Source: Chloroflexota bacterium (lineage in GTDB: Bacteria > Chloroflexota > Limnocylindria > Limnocylindrales > CSP1-4). Taken from it: a DNA stretch of 7,986 nucleotides. A program made the translations under genes and the position numbers. Below are positions 1 through 6,270 of the stretch, one piece after another (positions within the stretch are counted from its first letter, which is position 1; the number at the start of each line of letters is the position of its first letter). The stretch is from contig JACCYW010000432.1 of assembly GCA_013696275.1 (NCBI GenBank), forward strand, positions 1 to 7,986, written 5' to 3'. Below the pieces are notes generated by a model. The model did not search any database. It saw only the letters and a list, made by a program, of their open reading frames with translations, and was not told the origin of the DNA.

Positions 1-80
1 GGCGTCGGGCTAGGGCTCGGTGTGGGCGTCGGGCTAGGGCTCGGTGTGGGCGTCGGGCTAGGGCTCGGTGTGGGCGTCGG
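1..80 (-). repeat. 24-bp tandem repeat encoding (TPSPSPTP)n linker
   Basis: Three identical 24-bp units (1-24, 25-48, 49-72) plus 8 nt of a fourth are seen. On the minus strand each unit encodes TPSPSPTP in frame with the gene ending at the left edge. The unit is a multiple of three, so copy-number change alters linker length without breaking the frame. The array may continue to the left. Perfect identity of units points to recent slippage or expansion. Confidence 0.95.
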
Positions 81-1556
81 TGCGAGACTAACGGCCGAGA
101 AGTCGTCGAAGCGCATCACAACGGAGCCTGGCTTCGCAGACCCGGAGAGATATCCCCTTACACCTATCGATCCGGCGTCCTGCAAGACGCTTGAGCTGTC
201 ACTCGCGCTTAGCGCCCACGCGCCAGGCTCGGCGGTCCCCACGCGCCAGGCCCGTATCTTGACTATCGTCGGCGCACTGCCGCTGACCTGCGCTCGCATG
301 CGGAGTGAGGCGCCAGAGCGGTGGTCCAGACCCGCGATCAGCACCTCATTCGCGAGCGGTGACTCGCCATCCGCCAGGACGCGGCTGATGCCAGCGTACA
401 CGGACCCGTTCGGAGCAAGGCGGACCTTGCCACGATATTCATTGTTAATGTCGCTACGGAGCAACACGTAGGCCCAACCGCCGTTGCCCGTCACGGTGCC
501 GGCGCTGCGTAGGGTGATCGCAGCGTCGACGTCAAGACCTTGCGTCGCTGTCAGTAGCCCGGTGCGGCCTTGCCCGGGCCCGGGCAGGACTATCACTCCT
601 TCGCCGTCGACGGAGAGGTCAGCGCTCCGTCCCCGGGTCGACCAGGCTCCTCCGACTTGAGCGCTGGCCCAGCCGCCTCTGGTGGAACGTCCGAAGTCGT
701 CCGAACCAAGCTGTGCTTGATCGGTAACTGTGTCGAGCCCGACCGGGCGACCGCCTTCGTCAAGGCTTCTGACTGACAGATCGTCGATATCGAAAGGGAC
801 TCGTTGAGCTGCGGCATCCGCCCCTACCTGGACTCGCACCCCAGCCGATCCCGTGCCTTGGAGCGCTGGGGCGGCATCGGTCACGGAGAGATCCCATCCG
901 GCCGTCGGGGCTTCCCCGTCTCTCCACGCCTTGATCCGCAAGACCGTGGGATACACGCCGATCACCTCTGCCCGGACCCAGGTAAAAGCGTCGGGCGCGA
1001 ACAAATGGTCGCCGTGGTCGCGCACGCGGCCGATCTCTGTCCGGGCACCGCTCTCGACCCGAACGACCACCAGCGATGCCTCCCCATCAGGCCGGACGCG
1101 GACGCCGACCCGGTACTCGGTCCCTCGCCCGATCCGGCGAGCCACCGCGAAGGATGAATGTCCCTTGCCGGTGGCGCGCTGATCGGCCCGAATGCGGAAT
1201 CGGATGGCCGCGTCGGTGAGCTGCACCTGGGGAAGGAACGCAACGTGGGACGAGCCGCTTGGAACGATCACATGCCCGACCGAGCCATCGACGGAGAAGT
1301 CGTTGGCGTTGCCGGTAAGCCGGTATTGCCTGTCAGGCGCAGAGCGACCCCACCCGTCTTGCACGAGGCGCTCGAACCGATCTTCTACGCCGGGTGCGTC
1401 CTCGGCTGCCCGGCCGACCGGCGCCAGGACCGCAGCGGTAAGGACAAGAGCAGCGGTGACCATCGCAGACACGAATAGGTTGCGATCGCGAGGGGGCCGG
1501 GGACGAGAAGTGGGCGCCGGCCGATGCGGACCGGCTTCGAGAACGATGTGACCCAT
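1..1556 (-). CDS. Secreted two-module repeat protein with Thr/Pro/Ser linker, 3' end beyond window
   Basis: The frame is open for 518 codons from ATG at 1556 to the left edge, so the C-terminus is missing. The start is fixed by AGGAGG 9 nt upstream. A Pro/Arg-rich N-terminus is followed by a hydrophobic segment (about residues 27-47, LFVSAMVTAALVLTAAVLAP) and a likely signal peptidase site near residue 50, so export is expected. Two homologous ~206-residue modules follow, about residues 58-263 and 285-491, sharing D-x-F-x-R, W(G/A), EYR, an R-AQ/AE-V stretch, IKAW/IRAW and a closing F-D-D/IDD strand. The same module occurs twice in the upstream secreted dehydrogenase. I infer a beta-sandwich, concanavalin A/LamG-like fold; no catalytic motif is visible. 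Residues 493 onward are a TPSPSPTP linker, which usually joins extracellular domains, so at least one more domain probably lies outside the window. The 5' leader carries a probable c-di-GMP riboswitch. Function is unknown; adhesion or carbohydrate binding is a guess. Confidence 0.85.
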   Translation of the reverse strand, partial: MGHIVLEAGPHRPAPTSRPRPPRDRNLFVSAMVTAALVLTAAVLAPVGRAAEDAPGVEDRFERLVQDGWGRSAPDRQYRLTGNANDFSVDGSVGHVIVPSGSSHVAFLPQVQLTDAAIRFRIRADQRATGKGHSSFAVARRIGRGTEYRVGVRVRPDGEASLVVVRVESGARTEIGRVRDHGDHLFAPDAFTWVRAEVIGVYPTVLRIKAWRDGEAPTAGWDLSVTDAAPALQGTGSAGVRVQVGADAAAQRVPFDIDDLSVRSLDEGGRPVGLDTVTDQAQLGSDDFGRSTRGGWASAQVGGAWSTRGRSADLSVDGEGVIVLPGPGQGRTGLLTATQGLDVDAAITLRSAGTVTGNGGWAYVLLRSDINNEYRGKVRLAPNGSVYAGISRVLADGESPLANEVLIAGLDHRSGASLRMRAQVSGSAPTIVKIRAWRVGTAEPGAWALSASDSSSVLQDAGSIGVRGYLSGSAKPGSVVMRFDDFSAVSLAPTPTPSPSPTPTPSPSPTPTPSPSPT

Positions 1557-1565
1557 TTCCTTCGA

Positions 1566-1571
1566 CCTCCT
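1566..1571 (-). promoter_or_regulatory. Shine-Dalgarno site AGGAGG for the gene starting at 1556
   Basis: A full AGGAGG reads on the minus strand with a 9-nt spacer to ATG 1556. It decides the start of a gene whose other end is outside the window. The short sequence CGACCT at 1611-1616 is complementary to AGGTCG at 1563-1568, which overlaps this site, so it could act as an anti-Shine-Dalgarno; this pairing is an inference from six bases. Confidence 0.85.
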
Positions 1572-1574
1572 GTT

Positions 1575-1594
1575 TTCGTCCCAGGTGCGACGAA
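1575..1594 (-). promoter_or_regulatory. Hairpin just upstream of the Shine-Dalgarno, possible expression platform
   Basis: TTCGTC (1594-1589) pairs perfectly with GACGAA (1580-1575) across an 8-nt loop, ending 3 nt before AGGAGG. An overlapping alternative hairpin GTGC/GCAC (1598-1595 with 1588-1585) excludes it. GACGA at 1580-1576 is also identical to the 5' strand of the aptamer's outer helix (1748-1744), so the 3' strand TCGTC (1661-1657) has two possible partners. This is compatible with translational switching. There is no U-tract, so a terminator is unlikely. Confidence 0.35.
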
Positions 1595-1656
1595 GCACGA
1601 GGACGCGGGCAGGTCGGCGGACAACGGCGGATGCGCAGGCTCGGTTCAACGCCTAG

Positions 1657-1748
1657 GACGAGTTCGGCGGCCCGGCCGCCTACCTATTCGGGCAGGCCCT
1701 CGGCTTGGCGACCCCGCCTCGCGACGGGTGTGCCTTCTTTCGTTCGTC
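1657..1748 (-). promoter_or_regulatory. Probable cyclic-di-GMP-I (GEMM-I) riboswitch aptamer, divergent
   Basis: Read on the minus strand, 1734-1702 matches the GEMM-I core with the same spacing as the V. cholerae Vc2 aptamer: GGCACACC, a 6-bp stem CCCGTC/GGCGGG capped by a GCGA (GNRA) tetraloop, then GGGTCGCCAAGCC against the usual GGGACGCAAAGCC. A second stem follows, CCTGCC (1696-1691) with GGTAGG (1684-1679), loop CGAATA, then GGCCGGGCCGCCGA in the place of the family's AGCCGGGUUGCCGA. An outer helix GACGA (1748-1744)/TCGTC (1661-1657) closes the structure. The positions equivalent to Vc2 G20 (1734) and C92 (1667), which contact the ligand, are kept. The equivalent of A47 is C (1707), A24 is C, A43 is U, and the UU facing the AA is CC. 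It lies 100 nt upstream of the start of a secreted-protein gene, a common context for this class. It could be functional, altered in specificity or decayed. Confidence 0.62.
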
Positions 1749-2015
1749 TGATCACGGCAGTGGCCCGAGCATCGAGCCGTGCGCCCATGCTGGCAGGGGC
1801 CTAGTCGTCAGGCGAGGGCAGTACCTCCGTCAACTGACATCCTCACTGGCGCGGAGTGGCCGAGATGGCGGCAGCAGGCTCTGACCGAGGAGTGACTCAG
1901 ACAGTGGAGGCACCCGATCCCCTCGTTGCCGAATGCGGACACGCACGCAACCGCGCGCCACGCGCGCCACGCACGCCGAGACGGGTTCGCGTGCTCCCCG
2001 GAGGACGGTGGGCGA
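1749..2015. other. Intergenic region between the dehydrogenase stop and the riboswitch
   Basis: No convincing gene is seen on either strand. The minus strand has TTGACG (1833-1828), a fair -35 hexamer, but the spaced -10 (TGACGA, 1810-1805) is poor, so a promoter for the riboswitch-led transcript is only tentative. Just past the dehydrogenase stop, 1935-1980 is a GCGC/CGCGCC-rich low-complexity stretch able to form GC-rich stems, but with no following T-run. I see no tRNA, attachment site or mobile element. Confidence 0.5.
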
Positions 2016-5000
2016 CTAAGGGATCGACGTCACGCGGTAGTCGTCGAAGGTGACCAGGACCGGCGCATTGGTGATGCCCGAAGAGATGTAGGTGCGCAGG
2101 CCGAGCGAGCCCGTGCCCTGCAGGGAAGCCGCCGAGTTGGTGGCCGTGTACTGCCATGTCGTCGGCTCGACCGCGCTGTCGGCCCAGGCGCGCACGCGGA
2201 TGGTCGTCGGGCTGGCCCCGGTGACCTGGGCGCGCAGGCGGATGAAGCCATTGGCGGTATGGGTCAGACCGGCCACCGCGACCTCGCTGCCGATGGGTGA
2301 CTCGACGTTGGCGATGACCGTGCTGGCGCTCACGAGGACGTTGCCATTGGCCGCCAGGCGGAGCTTGACGCGGTACTCGTTGGTGCCCGAGCGGCGGACG
2401 ACGGCGTAGATGAACTGGCTGCCGCCGACGGCCAGCTTGTCGGTGCGCACCCGGAAGGAGAGCTCGACATCATGGGCCGTGGCGGTGTTGAGGAGGGCCG
2501 AACGACTGGCCCCCGCGGTGGGCACGACCATCGTGCCCAGACCGCCCGCCACGTCGTAGTTGGCGGCCGTGCCCCCGAGCGTATAGAGGCCACCGGTCGG
2601 GGCGCTGGCCCAGGTATCGGTCGCGGTCCGACCGAAGGTATCGTCGACATAGACGGTCGTGGCCGGCTGGGTCACCGTCCAGGTGAAGGGGTCGGTCGCG
2701 GTCAGCGTGCCATCGGAGACGGTGACCGTGACCGAGTAGGTGCCCGAGCTGGTGGAGCTAAGGGTGCCACTGATGACCCCTGTGGTCGGGTTGATGGTGA
2801 TGCCATTGGGTAGGTTGGTCGCCGAGTAGGTCAGCGTGTCGCCATCGGGATCGGTCGCATCGGCGTCCATGCTGACGGTGGCGCCCTCGGCATCGGTGCG
2901 GTCGGTCAGGTTCGTGGTGAACACCGGCGCCTGGTTGGCCGGTCCGATGCTCGTCACGCGGTAGTCGTCGAAGGTGACCAGGACCGGCGCATTGGTGGTC
3001 GACGAGGAGAGGTAGGCACGCACGCCGACGGCCCCCGCGGCTTGAAGCGGACCAGCGGAGCTCGTCGTGGTGTACTGCCAAGTGGTCGGTTCGGATGAGC
3101 CGTCGGCCCAGGCTCGCATCCGGATGGTCGTCGGGTTGGCGCCGGTGAGTTGCGCGCGCAGCCAGATGAAGGTGTTGGGTGCGGTGGAAAGGCCGGGCAC
3201 CTGCGCCTCGACGCCGAGCGCTGTCTCGATGCCGTTGACGACGGAGCTGGCCTGGATGTAGATATTCCCGTTCGTCGCCCGGCGCATCTTCGCTCGGTAC
3301 TCGTTGGTGGCATTGATACGGCGCGCGATGCCGTACACGAACTGCGCACCGCCGGCGGCCGTCTTATCCGTCCGGGCTCGGAATGACAGATCTACATCGA
3401 GGGCCGAGACGCTGTTCAATACGGCCGAGCGATTGCCCCCCGTACCCACCGCGATCGTGCCCAGTGAGCCGGTCACGTCATAGTCGGCTGCTGTGCCCTG
3501 GAGCGCATACGTGCCGCCCGGGACAGTGCTGCCCCAGCTGTTGACCACGGTCCGGGTGAAGCGATCATCGGCGTAGACCGCAGTGGCATCGATGGCCCGA
3601 TAGGTAGCGGTGTAGGTGGTCGCTTCGGTGGGTGCCACATCATGGGTCGCCGCTCCGCCGTCCGACCACGCGACGAACTCATAGTTCGTCCCGCCTAGAG
3701 TCTGGGGTGTCGGTCCGGTGATGGGGTTGCTCGATCCGCTGATCACGGTGCGCTCGAAGGGAGTCGTATCGGTGCCCTCCACTGAGAGCTGAAGACCAGA
3801 AGGCTGCGTGCGGAAGCTCAAATCGATCGTGCGAGGGTCGAGCTGTCTGCTGACCGTATGACGAAGCCCACCCGAATCAGTGGCCGTGAGGCGCAACTCA
3901 AGATACGCGGGGTAGGCATGGTCGGGGGTCGTGAACGATCCTCCCGCAACCCCGGCGTAGCTTTGCAGGGCATGCTCATGGCAGCCACCGGCCACCGCGC
4001 AGTGGTGCAGGATGAGGGACCAGGAGAGGGCCGAAGCCGGTAGCGTGCCGTCCTCTGTATCCGTTGCACTACCAGCAAAGTCGATCCGGTCACCGACGGT
4101 CCACCGGATGGTGGATGAGGGTGCGTCGATGGAAGCCACAGGCGACGAATTGCCCACGCTGATGACGATGGACTCCGTATCGGTCGCGCCGCTTGGATCG
4201 GTCACCATCAGACGGACGAGGTGGCTTCCCGAACTGGTGAAAGTGAACGATGGCTGCGCTTCCGTCGAATCGTCGTAGGCCCCGTCGTCGTCGAGATCCC
4301 ATCCATAGACCAACGCGCCGTTCTCGGGGTCGGAAGAGCCCGTACCGTCGAAAGATACCGCCAACGGTGGGGCGCCAGAGGTGGGCGTCGCTGCGATGCG
4401 TGCCGTTGGCGGCTGGTTGGCACTGAAGTACGTGACACGCCGGATGGTGCCCCCCAAGTGATCTACGTAGAAGAGGTCACCGTTGGGACCGATCTCTAGA
4501 TCGACCGGGTTACTCGCCTGGGTCACGAATGCCTTCCCAAGTGCAGCATCTGGAACTCCGCTTGCATCCGCCGGCATCACCCAGATGCAGTTTCGAGCGT
4601 AATCGGCGAAGAACAAGGCTCCTTGATACTCGGCGGGATATGTCCCACCTTCATAGAAGGCCAAGCCGGAGATCGACGCACTCCCCAAGGGGCACACGTC
4701 GCCAGGAAAGACGGGGACTTGACGAGGGTAGGCGAAGAACGGATCCGTAACTGCTCCGGTCTGAGCGTAGAGACCTTCGCAGATGTTGACATCGAAGCTG
4801 TCCCATGAAGAGTGACGAGGAGCACCTTCGTAGCAGGGCCAGCCAAAGTTGCGTACAGCCGCCGTGGGCGCCACGACGCGGTCGATCTCCTCCCATCGCG
4901 ACTCGCCGACATCCCCGACCCACACTTCGTTGGTGCCTGGGCGAAAAGTGAACCGGAAGGGATTGCGGAACCCATGGGCGATGATGCGACGGGCATTTTC

Positions 5001-5948
5001 GTCCGGCCCCTGGGCAGGGTTGGTCGCCCAAGCGGCGCCGGTAGCGGGATCGACTCGGATGATCGTGCCGTCCAGTCCGGTGGGATCACCGCTCGTCCGG
5101 ACATCCTGGCTGCGCAAGGAGCCCCCTTCGGCCGTTGGCAAGGTCTGGCTGCCCCCCACCCCGGTAGGGGGATCACCGCACGGGTTCTTGGGCGTGGGAC
5201 TGCCTGCACTTCCGCCCCACTGGCCCCAATCCCGATTGGGGCTTACGCGCGCCGCCTCCCCGGCGCTTGCGTACAGTGCCCCATCCGCTCCAAAGCCAAG
5301 GTCATCCACTGTGTGGTACGCGAACTGTTGGCACCAGTCATTGATGAGCACCTGTTCCGGGCCGGTCATGGTGTTGCCGGCAGCCTGCAAACGCGACAGG
5401 CGTCCGCTGACGACGCACCCATCCGTGCCGGCTCCAGGTGGCGTCGGACACGGGTCCGAGGCGATCCCGGGCGTGCCCCATGTCGGTGCAGTGCCGCCGA
5501 TCGGGGCATCGTAGTTGTACAAGACGTAGAGGTAGGGATCGTCGGGGAAGGATGGAGCGAGAGCCAGGCCCACGAGTCCGCGGTCCCAGAAGGAATGGAC
5601 GTTCGTGGTCAGATCAGCGAACGTGTCAGGCACAGTGTCAGTAAGGCTGTCGAATACTTTGATGGTCCCTCTCTTCTCAGCCACGAAGATCCGCCCATCG
5701 CGCGCGAACTCGATGTTCATCGGTTCCGTGAGCCCGCTCAGAGCCACCGAGTCCTGGAATCCTGGCGGTGCCACGGAAGCAACAGCGGACTGGATGGGCG
5801 TCGAACCGGACTCCGTCGGCGCCGCTTTGGCCTGTGCCGGCCACATCAGGACGACCAGCAGTCCAACGACCATGAAGCGGCTGAGAGTTCGTCGACCCGC
5901 GCCGTGAGGATCGCGGGCACCGACGGTCAGGAGAACGACAGGCTTCAT
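2016..5948 (-). CDS. Exported glucose/sorbosone dehydrogenase-like protein with PKD and repeat modules
   Basis: A 1310-residue protein with ATG at 5948 and GAGAGG 9 nt upstream. Residues 19-42 form a signal peptide (Arg-rich n-region including RRTLSR, h-region FMVVGLLVVLMW, AKA cleavage). Residues about 62-507 match the PQQ-dependent glucose/sorbosone dehydrogenase propeller: PMNIEFARDGRIFVAEK, His212 before DDLGFGADGALY (likely catalytic base), HGFRNP (325-330), GDVGES and NFGWP. Then come a PKD domain (about 511-598, WDLDDDG at 550-556), an Ig-like module (601-705) with HHC at 648-650 and CHEH at 656-659, an InlB-repeat-like segment (about 706-785, YEFVAWSDGG), WG/FDD module 1 (790-1000), a cadherin/He_PIG-like domain (1004-1095) and WG/FDD module 2 (1098-1310). 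The protein ends with the last module; no LPXTG or membrane anchor is seen. Predicted role is PQQ-linked oxidation of a sugar outside the membrane, with C-terminal modules for binding; the substrate is unknown. It is far longer than single-domain family members (350-500 residues). Confidence 0.93.
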   Translation of the reverse strand: MKPVVLLTVGARDPHGAGRRTLSRFMVVGLLVVLMWPAQAKAAPTESGSTPIQSAVASVAPPGFQDSVALSGLTEPMNIEFARDGRIFVAEKRGTIKVFDSLTDTVPDTFADLTTNVHSFWDRGLVGLALAPSFPDDPYLYVLYNYDAPIGGTAPTWGTPGIASDPCPTPPGAGTDGCVVSGRLSRLQAAGNTMTGPEQVLINDWCQQFAYHTVDDLGFGADGALYASAGEAARVSPNRDWGQWGGSAGSPTPKNPCGDPPTGVGGSQTLPTAEGGSLRSQDVRTSGDPTGLDGTIIRVDPATGAAWATNPAQGPDENARRIIAHGFRNPFRFTFRPGTNEVWVGDVGESRWEEIDRVVAPTAAVRNFGWPCYEGAPRHSSWDSFDVNICEGLYAQTGAVTDPFFAYPRQVPVFPGDVCPLGSASISGLAFYEGGTYPAEYQGALFFADYARNCIWVMPADASGVPDAALGKAFVTQASNPVDLEIGPNGDLFYVDHLGGTIRRVTYFSANQPPTARIAATPTSGAPPLAVSFDGTGSSDPENGALVYGWDLDDDGAYDDSTEAQPSFTFTSSGSHLVRLMVTDPSGATDTESIVISVGNSSPVASIDAPSSTIRWTVGDRIDFAGSATDTEDGTLPASALSWSLILHHCAVAGGCHEHALQSYAGVAGGSFTTPDHAYPAYLELRLTATDSGGLRHTVSRQLDPRTIDLSFRTQPSGLQLSVEGTDTTPFERTVISGSSNPITGPTPQTLGGTNYEFVAWSDGGAATHDVAPTEATTYTATYRAIDATAVYADDRFTRTVVNSWGSTVPGGTYALQGTAADYDVTGSLGTIAVGTGGNRSAVLNSVSALDVDLSFRARTDKTAAGGAQFVYGIARRINATNEYRAKMRRATNGNIYIQASSVVNGIETALGVEAQVPGLSTAPNTFIWLRAQLTGANPTTIRMRAWADGSSEPTTWQYTTTSSAGPLQAAGAVGVRAYLSSSTTNAPVLVTFDDYRVTSIGPANQAPVFTTNLTDRTDAEGATVSMDADATDPDGDTLTYSATNLPNGITINPTTGVISGTLSSTSSGTYSVTVTVSDGTLTATDPFTWTVTQPATTVYVDDTFGRTATDTWASAPTGGLYTLGGTAANYDVAGGLGTMVVPTAGASRSALLNTATAHDVELSFRVRTDKLAVGGSQFIYAVVRRSGTNEYRVKLRLAANGNVLVSASTVIANVESPIGSEVAVAGLTHTANGFIRLRAQVTGASPTTIRVRAWADSAVEPTTWQYTATNSAASLQGTGSLGLRTYISSGITNAPVLVTFDDYRVTSIP
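2019..2657 (-). repeat. WG/FDD module, copy 2 of the dehydrogenase
   Basis: Encodes about residues 1098-1310. It aligns over its whole length with copy 1 (2949-3581) and more distantly with the two modules of the downstream gene (84-704 and 768-1385). Shared landmarks are DDxFxRT, W(G/A)S, GGxYxLxGTAAxYDV, RTDKxAxGG, NEYR, PTTIRxRAWAD, EPTTWQYT and APVLVTFDDYRVTS. The last coding part, 2028-2073, is identical in DNA to 2952-2997. Confidence 0.9.
2949..3581 (-). repeat. WG/FDD module, copy 1 of the dehydrogenase
   Basis: Encodes about residues 790-1000, between the InlB-repeat-like segment and the cadherin/He_PIG-like domain. The exact 46-bp match 2952-2997 to 2028-2073 is offset by 924 bp (308 codons), so module plus linker duplicated in frame. 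The rest of the two copies is similar but clearly diverged. Confidence 0.9.
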
Positions 5949-5957
5949 CCGACGCGA

Positions 5958-5963
5958 CCTCTC
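5958..5963 (-). promoter_or_regulatory. Shine-Dalgarno site GAGAGG for the dehydrogenase gene
   Basis: GAGAGG on the minus strand lies 9 nt before ATG 5948. The same 9-nt spacing is seen for the downstream secreted-protein gene. It supports ATG 5948 over the in-frame Met at residue 26, which would cut away the basic n-region of the signal peptide. Confidence 0.7.
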
Positions 5964-6270
5964 TGGGACAGCGAGCGGTTCTGGGAGACCGGACGCTATC
6001 GATGGATAGTACGCCTCCCGCTGCTTCCGTGCGACTCTATTTTGGGCAGGGCCTATACCCAGGGCCAGCGGCGGAGGGACGAAGGTCGGCCCGACATTGG
6101 AGGGGCCCCTGGCTGCGGCCGTGCGTCAGGCCGGCTGCCTCTGAGCTCGGAGCCGACCGCCGCGATGCGCGCAACGACGTCGGCAGCGGCTGGCCGGTCG
6201 CCACGATGGCCGCTTTCCGACTCAGGCACCGCAGGGCTGCAGCCATGATCGCGCCGCCCGGACTCTCTGC
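5964..6270. other. Non-coding leader upstream of the dehydrogenase gene
   Basis: No convincing gene is seen. The stretch holds small symmetric elements: CTATC/GATAG with a 4-nt loop (5996-6009), GTCGG-C-CCGAC (6085-6095) and the palindrome AGGGGCCCCT (6101-6110). Its least GC-rich part is 6036-6060, where the minus strand reads AAAATAGAGT; TAGAGT is a possible -10 but has no good -35. I see no GEMM-like aptamer here, unlike in the next intergenic region, and no clear terminator after the CoA-transferase stop at 6271. Confidence 0.4.

Noticed and set aside
1..80. CRISPR array or telomere-like repeat
   Set aside because: Units are directly adjacent with no spacers, are a multiple of three, and encode a linker in frame.
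22..471. Plus-strand frame starting MGVGLGLGVGVGL
   Set aside because: The Gly/Val/Leu run is the wrong-strand reading of the 24-bp linker repeat; the minus strand gives TPSPSPTP joined to a good secreted module.
1805..1833. Promoter with TTGACG for the riboswitch-led gene
   Set aside because: The -35 is fair, but no acceptable -10 occurs at 16-18 nt; mentioned only in the intergenic note.
1850..1940. tRNA-like start (GCGGAGTGGCCGAGATGG, resembling a Ser/Leu tRNA 5' end)
   Set aside because: No T-arm GTTCRANYC, no matching 3' acceptor strand and no anticodon stem could be found downstream.
6037..6246. Minus-strand 69-codon frame between subunit B and the dehydrogenase
   Set aside because: No ribosome site, no recognisable domain, and Arg/Ser/Ala/Pro-rich composition typical of random frames in GC-rich DNA.
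4812..6248. Long plus-strand frame of 478 codons
   Set aside because: It is antisense to the dehydrogenase domain, whose minus-strand translation has clear family motifs; the plus-strand product is Arg/Pro/Gly-rich with no recognisable domain.
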